Source of the DNA: Paraspadella gotoi | Lineage: Eukaryota; Chaetognatha | DNA length: 64,000 nucleotides | Direction: 5' to 3' | NCBI GenBank assembly: GCA_051294375.1 | Contig: CM119263.1 | Span: 31,844,750 to 31,908,749, forward strand | Shown: positions 15,801 to 26,371 of the stretch, one piece after another | Layout: the number at the start of each line of letters is the position of its first letter | How positions within the stretch are numbered: the first letter of the stretch is position 1 | Notes under the pieces: model-generated | The model's input: the letters and a program-made list of their open reading frames with translations, nothing else | Told to the model about the DNA's origin: nothing | The model's database searches: none | Made by a program: the position numbers and the translations under genes

Positions 15801-18800
15801 AAGGGAGGAAGAGAGAAAGAGAGAGGAAGAGAAAAATAGAGAGGAAGAGAGGAGAGAAGAAGAGAGAAAGAGAGAAGAAGAGAAAAATAGAGAGGAAGAG
15901 ATAAAGAGAGAGGAAGAATATCAAGAAGCAGTGAAATATGAAAATATTTTAAGGAGTTTGGATGAAGAAGAGGAGGAGAGAGGAGGAGAAGAGGAAAAAA
16001 AAAGAGACTCGAATATTGAAATGAAAAAATCAGAAGTTGGAAAAAGTCAAACGCCTTTATCAAACGCCACCATGAGTGAGTGAAAATAATCAATTTTATT
16101 GTACCCCGTGTCCCTTCGCGAGTGACACCAAAAAAATATTTTCTATACTTTAAATATTTAATAAATATAATTCATAAGTATATCATTAGTTAGAGAACTA
16201 CTGAACGTTTTTTATGTATAAGTTTAATTTCGTGTTTAATTCATTTACTTATCTATGTTTAATTTAATCTAACACAGTAAAATTGGCGAAAAAAGATCAT
16301 TTTAGGCGTGTTCTTGATTGAATTTTTAAAAAATTTGCATCATAAGAAATCCCTATTAATGGTCAAATCAATGGCGTATATGAATTATCGTAATGTTGAG
16401 TAATTTCTGAGAAATATTTTTTTATTTATTTTTATAATTTTAAATCTTAAGTTTTCTTTATACAATTCGTCCAATTAGAAAAAAATGTTGTCCTGAGCAT
16501 GTTCTTTAATATTTTGAATAATTATTTTACATCGTACGGATTCCCAGATATTTCCTAATTTAATGGTGTAAATTAATTTTAATAATTTTAAGTAATTATT
16601 GAGTAATTAATTTATAATGATTTTTTTTAAAGATTAAGTTTTTTACTGAAGATGAAATTGGATGAACTTTAAAGAAATGTTGTTTGACATAAGTAAATAT
16701 CAAATTAATCTATGAAATTAAAATATAATTAATGTCCAATACTTTGCTATAGAATGAGGAAAGAAAATTTAAAAAAATATTTATCCAATGAGAAATGATA
16801 CGCATTTTTTTTGGTGTCACTCGCGAATGGACAAGGGGTATAGTTTTATAAGAAATCCCCCTCCCCCCCAAAAAAATAAACATTCATTATTCTCAGAAAA
16901 AAATCAGATTCATTCTGAAGTAAATGCATTGATTAATATATTAATATTGTAAATAATATGAATAAAGTTGACGAAATATACAGACTTTTTTATAAAGATA
17001 ATATAAATCATCACTGCATTTAATATTGTACAATTTATTTTTATATAATCTTGAACATCTTCATGCGCCTATTTCGTAGTGGACACCTTCGAAGCAGAGA
17101 TGCTCGCATCCCTTAAAAGACAACAGCTCGAAGATTTGGCCGACACACCCACTACTTCGCCCCGACGTAAAGCGAATTCGGTTTCCATGGAGATCAAGAC
17201 GCGAAAATCGACTTCGAAAATATCGGGAAACGGTGAGAAATAAAAAAAAAAGACAACTGTGGTGAATCGAAAAATAATTATCTTAGTGTAATGAGTGATT
17301 AAAATCGTTAATTATGAATTTTTTAACCCAATTGGATTGATTGATTTTGTCATTTTAGATAATTAATTATCAATTTTAACATTAGCTTCGCTTTCCTTGA
17401 CAGAAATCGATTCAAATTCGGAGAAAAAGTCTGAAATGAAAATTGAAGAAAAATCAAGCGAAAAATTCGAAAAACATGTTTATCACGACGACAGTGATTC
17501 TGACAACTCAGGTTAATAATGAGAATAAATAATTATAATAATAATAATGGTGAGATATAATGGAGAGAGAGAGGGAGACTGCTTAATAAAGCGTAGTAAA
17601 AATATTAAAATCAAGTAGAATCAAAATTCGAATAGTAGATGACGAACATTTAAAGAAACTTTTAAAAAATATTAAAAAAAAAAACAATAGAAATTTTTAT
17701 TTTTAAATTTTCGCATACAGTCATATTTATACATAGTACTCACCATAGAAATGTTAAAATTTTAAAATATTTTTTTTCTTTTTTTTTAAGCAGATTCGAA
17801 TTCCTAACTTAATGAAATAATTTTAGATTAAGACTTATATGTATAAATATGGGCGTTTGCTAAAATTGAGAAATTTAGAGAAAAAACAAGTTTGAGCAAA
17901 CAATGTCGGATCTGCCCACGATCATTATCGGCAATTAATTAATTAATAATTAATAATCATTATCGGCAATTAATTAATTAATAATTAATTAAAGTTAATT
18001 AACTAAATTAATTTTTAATCCGAAATGTTTGTTTTGATTGATTAATTGACTGATTAATTAATTATTGATTAATTAATTGACTAATTGATTAAGGAACTGA
18101 TTAATTATTTTATTAATTAATACATCTTGCATTTACATTTAATATAAAAGAAAAAGAAGCATAATCAATTAGTGAAACAGGTTTTTTGTTTTTTTCCATT
18201 TAAACTCATTTCCACTTAAACGATTCCATCGAAACTTGATTTTCAGCTTAATCACACATTTTCCTACTCACATACAAAATTTCAGGTCAATCGCCCAATC
18301 CACTCATGAGTAAATGGTGTTCAAATAATGAAATATATTTTTTTGTTTTTTCCATATCCAGCTCAATCACACACTTCCCTACCCACACACAAAATTTCAT
18401 TCCAATCCATCCATCCAATCACGAGTAATTAGAGTTTTTTGCTAAGGTGGGACGGACGGACAGACAGACGGACGGACGGACAGACATCATTTTTTTTGCA
18501 TAATTTATCATAATTTGATGTTCTGACATGATATAAGTGAATGCCCGACAATATTGAGGGGGCGGACCGACGGACCAACAAAGTGAATTATAGAGTCAGA
18601 ATATGCTAATTATTCGAATTTTGATCTGCAACTTTCACTACGCCTTACGGCTTAATCAACCATATCTCGTACATTTTTAGTCATTTTTAAAAGTAGTACT
18701 CAGAAAATGGTGATAACAAATAATTTAATGATTAATGACAGATTGATTTTTATGATAAGCGCTCATACTATTTCCAGATGACACAACCCTGTCCACAACG

Positions 18801-19648
18801 AAACCCCCGATTTCGAAATACACATATGAAAGTGAAATGGACATCGGTTCATCTTTAGCTCTGCCGGACGAGACCCTTTTGGTCAGGTCGATAGTAAGGT
18901 CGTCAAATCCGCGTGGGTGGGGAAATCTTTTTAGTCCCCCAGTCGACAGTGAAAAAGAAGAGGATCAGGGAGACCAGGCAAGTTTAATCATTTTATTGTA
19001 AAGAGGAAGAGCGATTCTAAGGCGTTGCGTCCTATTAACTTTCTTTGCACGTGATCGGAAAGCGAGTTGATCACGTGACTACAAAAGTATGGAAAATCTG
19101 CTAATAATCAATTCGCATGGATAAATATCAAATTTGGTTATAGAAGTATGAAGAATTAGACTGCATCTTTCTGCTCCGTAATATTCGAATTGACTTACAG
19201 GGTCAATATTTAAATTTAACCTTTTTAGCGAATTTTTGAATGACAAAAATATTGTTACAATTACATATGAATTTCTTAAAATATCCCCGAAGGACCCTGT
19301 ATTATTTTAAGAGCTATTCTAATTTAAACTTATCTGGGACGAACAGATGGACAGACCGAATGACAGATATTCAAGTGTCTTATAGAGTTGCTTTGCTTTA
19401 CTTTGCTTTTCGGTGAAACTAAAAAAAATAGCAGAATTTAATTCTAATAACATTTGCGTTTCCACTTTCAGGACTATAGTTTCTCATCTCAATCACTCGA
19501 AAATGCAAATTCGATTATTATACAAAAAATGGAGAAAAAATCTTCGACAAAAAATACAGAAGATGACGAAATCTTAGAACTGATGTTTGATCCTGTTCTT
19601 AATTGTTATTTCGACCCCAAAACGAATAAATATTATGAATTGTGTTAA
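12849..19648 (+). CDS. CFAP20DC: CFAP20 domain-containing protein (C3orf67-like), complete, 8 coding exons
   Basis: This is a cilia-associated family of unknown biochemical activity, defined by an N-terminal CFAP20-like (DUF667) domain. Exons 12849-12968, 13271-13415, 13718-14085, 14485-16075, 17080-17232, 17404-17511, 18778-18977 and 19472-19648 join in frame: 2862 nt, 953 aa plus stop, longer than human (roughly 690 aa). The start is [19 protein letters not shown]. Domain landmarks are [47 protein letters not shown] and [12 protein letters not shown] (residues 1-180), then VTQVINMSK across the exon 3/4 join. Exon 4 is a large, mostly disordered insert with an 8-residue repeat (about 504-606) and an Arg/Glu run (about 624-693). 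Exon 5 has [10 protein letters not shown]. The C-terminus [19 protein letters not shown] is diagnostic of the family. Intron 7 begins with GC (CAG-GCAAGT), a rare GC-AG intron. A reversed, broken copy of exons 4-8 lies at 27.6-34.2 kb. Confidence 0.93.
13864..13877 (+). promoter_or_regulatory. Perfect X-box consensus inside CFAP20DC exon 3
   Basis: GTTTCCATGGTAAC fits the RFX X-box palindrome completely. Here it also encodes Val-Ser-Met-Val, and the protein family does not require that motif. It may be chance or an internal enhancer-like site. Confidence 0.25.
14077..14146 (+). repeat. 31-bp tandem repeat copying the CFAP20DC exon 3 donor
   Basis: GTGACGCAG-GTG recurs at 14077 and 14108, with a degenerate third copy from 14139, giving a 31-bp period. 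The first copy is the exon 3/intron 3 junction (exon ends at 14085). The second offers an equally good donor at 14116. Because 31 is not a multiple of three, its use would run into the in-frame stop at 14104-14106. Confidence 0.75.
15361..15669 (+). repeat. 24-bp coding minisatellite in CFAP20DC exon 4
   Basis: About 12-13 imperfect copies of a 24-bp unit encode LTAAQQER-like octapeptides ([16 protein letters not shown] and so on), with strong alpha-helix and coiled-coil character. The repeat stays in frame. The reversed copy at about 33.29-33.60 kb is shortened and has frame-breaking indels. Confidence 0.85.
16100..16843. mobile_element. TIR element in CFAP20DC intron 4
   Basis: The ends are inverted repeats of about 40 bp, with the core TACCCCGTGTCCCTTCGCG on the left and CGCGAATGGACAAGGGGTA on the right, both followed inward by GTGACACCAAAAAAA. 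It is about 740 bp, AT-rich and non-coding. Flanking TTTTAT on both sides (16094-16099 and 16844-16849) is a candidate target duplication. A reversed copy is at about 32.19-32.90 kb. Confidence 0.75.
17579..18655. mobile_element. hAT-like element (TAAAGCGTAGT family) with a nested family A repeat, CFAP20DC intron 6
   Basis: The element spans 17587-18647 with ends TAAAGCGTAGTAAAA and inverted TTTCACTACGCCTTA. Near-identical 8-bp flanks are CTGCTTAA (17579) and CGGCTTAA (18648). Inside, from about 17888 to 18600, sits a reversed family A repeat with its AATTAATT array, GATTCCATCGAAACTTG segment and (GGAC)n tract (about 18450-18483). This shows family A inserted into a hAT element here, the opposite nesting to 10.4-11.5 kb. 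Confidence 0.75.
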
Positions 19649-19694
19649 AATGTCGCCAATTAAATTATCATTAACCCAATCACCAAGCAACGAA

Positions 19695-19700
19695 AATAAA
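19695..19700 (+). terminator. Candidate CFAP20DC polyadenylation signal
   Basis: AATAAA lies 47 bp after the stop codon, followed by a T-rich stretch at 19718-19730. The spacing suits a short 3' UTR. Confidence 0.5.
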
Positions 19701-19979
19701 GCGAAGTCCCTTGGTTGTTTTTTTTTTTAAATTCATGGACAATTGCTTGGTCAAATGTTTCCTTTTTTTCCTTCCATTTAAATGTTAAAGCACAAATTAT
19801 TGCTCTTTCTTCTCAAACTGTTAACATCTATACTTAGTCTTTATAAAATATGACGATTTGTTATTATGAAATTGGTACAACCAATATAACTTAATGCTGA
19901 ATATATTTGCCTGTTTTACTTAGCTAAATATCATCAATGAAAATAAATCAATAAAATAATCAAAAACTAGAGGACCCAA

Positions 19980-20480
19980 AATGACAAAAATTGACGTAAA
20001 GAACGTAATGACTAAAGGACTAAACGTAAATAATGATTAGTCGGACAATACGCATATAAAGTAAGCAAATAAAAATGACTATGCATGACTATGGTAAAAT
20101 TGACTGTGACGTTAATTTGACTAACATAATTATGACGTAAATTTGTATAACGTAATTATGACGTAAAAGGTTGTAAATGACTGAGAAAGCTAAATACCAA
20201 TGGCCATTATAAATTACGATGTAAAAAAACATGATGTTAATTAGACTAAGGTATTTAAGACGTAAATTTGACTAATGTAATTATGACGTAAAAGGTTGTA
20301 AATAACTTAAAAAGGTAAATACTAATGGCCATTGTAAATTATGACGTAAATTTGACTAATTTAATTACAACGTAAAATCATGTAAATAACTTAGAAAGGT
20401 AAATACCAATGGCCATTGTCCGATAATCAAGACTATCAGAACGTGACATAAATTTGATTCTAAAACAATATGCGACGTAA
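19980..20480. repeat. Degenerate tandem repeat rich in GACGTAAATTTGACTAA words
   Basis: Imperfect units contain GACGTAAATTTGACTAA, AATTATGACGTAAAAGG and ACCAATGGCCATT. The TGGCCATT word falls at 20201, 20326 and 20410, so spacing varies (about 125 and 84 bp). A reversed and more eroded version lies at about 26.87-27.35 kb. Confidence 0.65.
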
Positions 20481-20994
20481 TTATGAAATAAAATACATTG
20501 ACAATAACAGCATCGCAGGAGACCAATCTCACCAGAATCGAAAACGGATCGGAGGATCGGGCAATCGCCGCCAGAATGGAATCGCCGAATGCTGATTGGC
20601 TGAGCCGGAACCGGAATCGACAAATCAGCTTGCAAGAACCATTGAACTGTCAAAATCACTCTGTCAAAGTGAAGAATCAGTGATAATTGTTAGTCTACCA
20701 TAAAAACAATGAAATTGTAGTGGGATTACCCCGCCTATAAGTAGGACACCTTCAGTCGTGACCCGGTGGCTCATTGAGTAAAGCCATCATGTCAGATCCA
20801 AAGACTCGCTAATCGTGATATCTGAGTTCGGACTTTACTTCGTGACAAGGATTTATTATTTGGATCATTTCATCATTCGTGCTTTCGTCGTTCGTTAATA
20901 TTCAGTCCTTTAGCCGGATCTGCTTAACAGCAGATTTTAGGAGGAGGACGGACCGGCGGGTCCAAACAATCAGCTCATGACCAAAAGGTACCGG
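20481..20994. other. GC-richer non-coding stretch, function unknown
   Basis: Open frames on both strands at 20378-20683 have no recognisable domain. The segment 20740-20990 (CACCTTCAGTCGTGACCCGG, then GACGGACCGGCGGGTCC) is repeated in reverse at about 26.37-26.65 kb. It ends at the target site of the hAT element at 21003. Confidence 0.45.
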
Positions 20995-22931
20995 GTTGTG
21001 ATTAGTGTTCCGATAACCGTTAACTGTTAACGGTTATNNNNNNNNNNNNNNNNNNNNNNNNNTAACGGTTAAAAATATTTTAATTAACCGTTAATAATAT
21101 TTTCATTTTACACGGGTTAAATTCGGTTATATTTTTCAAATGTGATTTTTTTTTCATTTTTGGTATGAAATCTTTAATTAAAAAAAAAAAACTATTTTTT
21201 TCTGTTCTCTCTTATCTCTCTCTCTCTTCTCACCATATTTTTACCCCTCTCTCCTTCTCCAATTTTTCCTGCTTTTTCCTTTGTTATTTTCACCTTTTTT
21301 TTCTATCCTCATCTTCTCTTATTCATGTGGGATTCGATCCCTCTTCTCGCCTTCCAAAGCAGCTCAGCAGAGTGGAAGGCCTATTTCCAATTATAAACAA
21401 ACTCGTTTCAAAGTTTTATATATTATTATTAAACACTTTAAATCAATAAGCAAAAAATGAATTTCCCGGATTCGATCCCGGGACCTTTCATCAGCAACTA
21501 TGCATTAGTGGTTTTCACCACTTCGGTACTTATCAAATAGATATTCATTTTACCCTAAATATAAACTTAATCATGTTAAAACCAAAAGAACATTATGTTT
21601 ACTATATTGGATGCTAGGAGTACACTAAGCATAAGTTTTATGGTCCTCTTAGAATTTACATGTTATTCCTTTATTCACTCACAAAGAATCTTCTTTACAA
21701 GTGGATCACATCTCCATAATGTAATATTTATTTCCTTGTTAACGTTTAAATAATTGTTATTATTGATATTTATTGATTAATATTATTGCTTGTTATTTGC
21801 CATTGCTTTTTAACGCATATAGAATATCTATATGCTTTGATTATTTTATTAAGGTACCAATTTTAACCGTGAACAAATCAAGAACTTTGTTCTAGAAACA
21901 TTTTTATAGAAACCAAGTGGTTCTGGACGAACTGTTGCAGCCCGCGACGGCCGCGAAGAATTCTTCCGCCTTTAACGCCGTCTGAAGGAAGTTGGCGATT
22001 CCGTGAATCGCCAATTCATTCTTCCCTTTATTTATCTCCTCCTGTTCCTTCTTTTTCTTCGACTTTTCCCCTTTTTCTTTCTCCTTTCTTTTTTCTCCTT
22101 TTTCGCCTTTGCTTTACCTTTTTTCCTTTTTTTGCCTTTCATTGCAATAATAATGTATTCAATTTAGCTAAAAATAAATAATCCCTCTTATTTTACTTTT
22201 TCTCTCTTTTTCTTTTCTCTTTAAAAATTAACAAAGAAGCACAATGAAATAAAACCGAATGAATGAAAAAAATGATAAAAACAAAATAAAAAAAATTATT
22301 TTAAAAATTTTAAAAAATTAAAATAGAAGGAACGAATCTTAAAAAGATATATAAAAAAGAATAATGATGATTTATACTTTTTAACTAACTAAAAAATATA
22401 TTTTATTAATCAATAATATTTTTCATCATCGATAATCAACCAGTCTATCAATAAATAAATTCATATTATATTTATGGTCAATGACCATTGGTCATAGTTT
22501 ATGAAGATTACAACAGAAAAACAAGCGTGTAAGAAACTAACAACTAAAAAATAATGGGAATAGAAGAAGTAGAGAAAGAAAAGAGAAAGCAAAAGAAGAA
22601 AGAGAAACAAAATATAGAATAGAATTTGATGGTATCCTTTCGTTTGTTGTGTTTATGAGATTAGCAAAAATATTTGTTTTGTACAACAACAATTTTATTT
22701 GACATAAAAAATAGACATGTTTCGACTCTGTTTCAAGTCTTTATCAGCGCAGCAAGAGTCATTTAAAGAGAAATACCATTAAATACTTTATTTTGTTTTA
22801 AATCTTAATATTTAAATTTTAAAGTTGAATATAAAAATTAACCGATCTTAACGGTAACGTTAAAAATGTTAGTTTTAACGGTTAAGCGAATTTCCTAAAA
22901 AAAATAACGGTTATCGAACTCTAGTTGTGAT
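20995..22931. mobile_element. hAT-like non-autonomous element, about 1.9 kb (TAGTGTTCCGATAACCG family)
   Basis: The element spans 21003-22923. Terminal inverted repeats are TAGTGTTCCGATAACCGTTA on the left and TAGAGTTCGATAACCGTTA read inward from the right. Flanking 8-bp direct repeats GTTGTGAT lie at 20995-21002 and 22924-22931. TTAACGGTTA words are repeated just inside both ends. No transposase was recognised. It contains a 25-N scaffold gap, a tRNA-like T-arm fragment (21469-21500) and a hammerhead-core-like motif on the minus strand (about 22720-22757). Confidence 0.85.
21038..21062. other. 25-N scaffold gap
   Basis: A run of exactly 25 N indicates a gap of unknown size. The corresponding place in the reversed arm (about 26.33 kb) shows continuous TTAACGGTTA-type sequence, so little or nothing may be missing. 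It also means the left and right arms are not joined by one contig. Confidence 0.95.
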
Positions 22932-22938
22932 CGAGTAT

Positions 22939-24601
22939 TAAAGCGTAGTCAAGTTAAATTGAACTTAAATTTCAAAATGTTTTTAATAATTTTATTTTTA
23001 TTTAGCAGATTTAATCGCTCGTCAAAGAAAAATATAACTCTTTACAAAAAATTCTTTCATTAAGTAGGTAAAAATTAACAAAACTATATTAATTAGGAAG
23101 CCGCTATAGAAAAGAAGCCAAACTTTTTTTTATATTTTTTATCGATAGATGTGGAATGACGGAATATTGTAAATCGTCAAGTTTCGCTAAATCGGACCTC
23201 ACATTTGGAACAATGTCTTAGAGAGAACACACCAAAAATTCTACCTTATTAACATTCTCGCCTTTTATATTGATTTTCGCTGATATTCTCGCTCTTCAAA
23301 TTATAATCCGCAGTTAATTTTTTTTTCTTAACAAGTGAAGGCGAATCCACAACTTTTGTTATTTTTGATTTCTGGGTAAAAAAAGTATAATAAATAACTA
23401 TACATTGGAATATTATGAAGTTAATTCTTGTGAAGCCATGGAGAGTAATAATTAAAAAATTGCCTAGTTTACTTTTGAAAAATGACAGTAAGTGAAGAAG
23501 TTGAATGTTTCCGGCTCATTTCCAGTAAACATCCCTGTCTCTCTTAATAAATAATGTTACTTTTTGCTGGTTGAAAAGAAAGATAAATATCCTAGGTGAT
23601 GATGGGAATAATTTTTGTAGAATTTTGTAAGCATGCTTGTAAATCAGACAAGCAAATTCTCTAGGACAAAAAATTCACATTTCTATTATTCCAAAAACTT
23701 TAAAGTTTTTACTAGAGTACAATTTTTAGCCTTTTTTTTCTTTCGAGATCATTAATAATTAAATTTTCATTTATTTATGGGTGTCATTATTTTAAAATTC
23801 ATTATAATTTTGGACTTAGTTGACACTCACGCTGTAAGGTTCAGCATAAGTAATTACTAAAATTGTATCTTGTTGTGCCTACCTATGATTATGCTTCATT
23901 TTGGTACTATACCATCCTTTCTACTTAATCCTATCAAAAGATATAGGAAAATCAGTTTTTCTCAATTCCTTTTTTTTAATTTCTTTTTAAATAACAATTT
24001 CGCGATCAAACTGACTATTTCATTTAAACGATATTTATGTCAACATCATTATAAATGAAAAAAGAAAATAGGACAACTTTCAGACACAACTAAAGATCGC
24101 GAATTCGAAGTCCTCATGTAACAGAACATATAGCATCCCGTTTGCCAATTTAAGTTTGTAAACTTTCCCTTCATTTTATAGTAACAAAATGAGGTTGAAA
24201 ATTCTCCGAGAGGAGATAGTGCATTCCCTGGCTTTTTGAATATTAAATCCTTTATCAATGCCATAAGAATAGGGCAACTCTTCAGATTAACCGCTCTGGA
24301 ATCGTTACGTTTTTACAAGTTTTTTAACCAGATTTTGGCAACGCGTTTGCAATTGGTAGTCATTTGAACGGAATTCTCTATTAGAAAATGTTGAATTTTT
24401 TTAAGCGAGTTCTCGTCTAATTTAATATATAAAAAATAATTTTCAGCCTAAAATATAGGTTTTTATCATTTTTGACCAATGAATAATTTTTAAAAAAGAT
24501 TATATTATTTCATCAACTTTTTTATGACGAATCCAATCTGCAAAAAAATCTTATAAAATTGAAATTTAAGTATCATTATTTAAACTTTTGACTACGCTTT
24601 A
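22939..24601. mobile_element. Loop of the inverted duplication: TIR element with TAAAGCGTAGTCAA ends
   Basis: The left end TAAAGCGTAGTCAA is inverted at the right as TTGACTACGCTTTA. The subterminal sequence (TAAGTAGGT...AATTTTTAC, CGTCAAAAGAAAATATAACTC) is shared with the 615-bp hAT-like MITEs. The interior (about 23.1-24.4 kb) is unique to this subfamily and has no convincing ORF. The outer flanks are mirror images (GTGATCGAGTAT on one side, ATACTGATCAC on the other) and not a direct duplication, because the whole neighbourhood is inverted around it. Further copies are at 34.2-36.1 kb (reversed) and 40.9-42.87 kb. Confidence 0.75.
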
Positions 24602-26371
24602 ATACTGATCACAACTAGAGTTTCCGATAACGTTTATTTTTTTAGAAATGTTCGCTATAACCGTTAAAATTAAAACATTTTTAACGGTTAACCGTTTAAG
24701 ATCGGTTATTTTACTTATATTAACTTAAATTTAAATATATAAGATTTAAAACAACAATAAAGTATTTCAATGTATTTCTCTTTTACTCTGACTCCTTGAA
24801 TGCCTTAAATAAACAGATCGAAACATCTATTTTTTTATGTCAAATAAAAGTTGTTGTGGTAGACAAAACAAATATTTTGCTAATCTCTAAACAAAAAGAA
24901 TACTCAATCAATTTAATGTTTTGTTTTCTCTCTTCTCTTTTCTTCTCTTTTCTTTCTCTACTTTCTCTTATCCCCATTATTTTTAGTTGTTAGTTTTCTT
25001 AAACGCTTGTTTTCTTTTTAATCTTTCATAATATACCAATGGTCAATGACCATAAATATAAATATGAATTTAATTTATGATAGACTGGTTGATTTTATCG
25101 ATTGATCAATGATTTTATTGTTAAACTAATATATTTTGTTTAGTTAAAAAGTATACTCTATTATTTCTTTTATGATTCTTTTTAAGATTCTTCCTTCTAT
25201 TTTAATTTTAATTTTTATAATATTTTCTTTATTTTGTTTTTATTCATTTTTTTTCATTCATTGGTTTTTTTCAATTGCTCTATCTTTGTTAAATTTTAAA
25301 GGAGGAAAAGAAAGAAAAAAAATAAAAGAGGGATATTTATTTTAGCTAAATGAATAATATTATCGCATGAAAGGCAAAAAAGGAGTAAAGCAAGAGGCGA
25401 AAAAGGAGAAAAGAAAGGGAGAAAGAAAAAGGGAAATATGCGCCACAAAAGAAAGAACAGGAGGAGATAAATAAGGGAACCATAATGTTGGCGAATTCAC
25501 GATCGCCACTCCTTCAGACGGGTTAAGCGTAAGATTTCTTCGCGCGTCGCGGCGCATCGCAACTTTTCATAAAAATTTCTGAACAAAGTTCTTGATTTGT
25601 TCACGGTTAAATTGGTACTTAATAAATATCAAAGCAATAGATATTCTATATGCGTTAAAAAGCAATGGCAATACAAGCATAATATTAATCAATAAATATC
25701 AATAATACAATTATAAACGTAACAGGAAATAAATATTAACTTATGAGATTTATCCACTTGGTTAAAGAGATTCTTGTGAGTGAATAAAGGATAACATGGT
25801 AAGTTTAAAAGAGACCATAAAAATATGCTAGTGTACTCTGCATCATATAGTAAACATAATTTTTTTGTTTTAACAAATTAAGTTTATATTAAGGGTAAGA
25901 ATGGAATCTATTAAGACCGAAGTGTGAAAACACTAATCATAGTTGCTGATTGAAAGGTCCGGGACGAATCGGAAATATTATTTTGGTTATTATTTAAAGT
26001 GTTATATTAATATAAAACTTTGAAGACGGTTTGTTTTAATTGGAAAATAGGCCTTCACTGCTGAGCTGCTTGGAAGGCGAAGAAACGGAGAATCCACATG
26101 AATAAGAGAGAGATGAGGATAGAAAAAAAGGAAAATAACAAAGAAAAGCGCGGAAAAATGAGAAGAGGAGAGGGTAAAAGTATGGTGAAAGGAGAGGGAA
26201 ATAAGAGAGACAGAAAGAAAAGTTTTTTTTTTTAATTTAAAGATTTCAACCAAAAATGAAAAAATCACATTGAAAATTACGAATCACCGTTAAAATGAAT
26301 ATATTAACGGTTAGGTTAAATTATATTTTAACCGTTAATAACCGTTAACAGTTAACGGTTTCGAACACTAT
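24602..26371. mobile_element. Reversed copy of the 1.9-kb hAT-like element (right arm)
   Basis: This is the reverse complement of 21003-22923, shorter by roughly 8 percent through many small deletions. The outer end CGGTTTCGAACACTA, followed by TCACAACCCGGTACC, mirrors the left arm's target site. Confidence 0.85.

Noticed and set aside
20378-20683. Overlapping ORFs on both strands before the hAT element
   Set aside because: No domain and no splice context. The mirrored segment in the right arm has no equivalent open frame.
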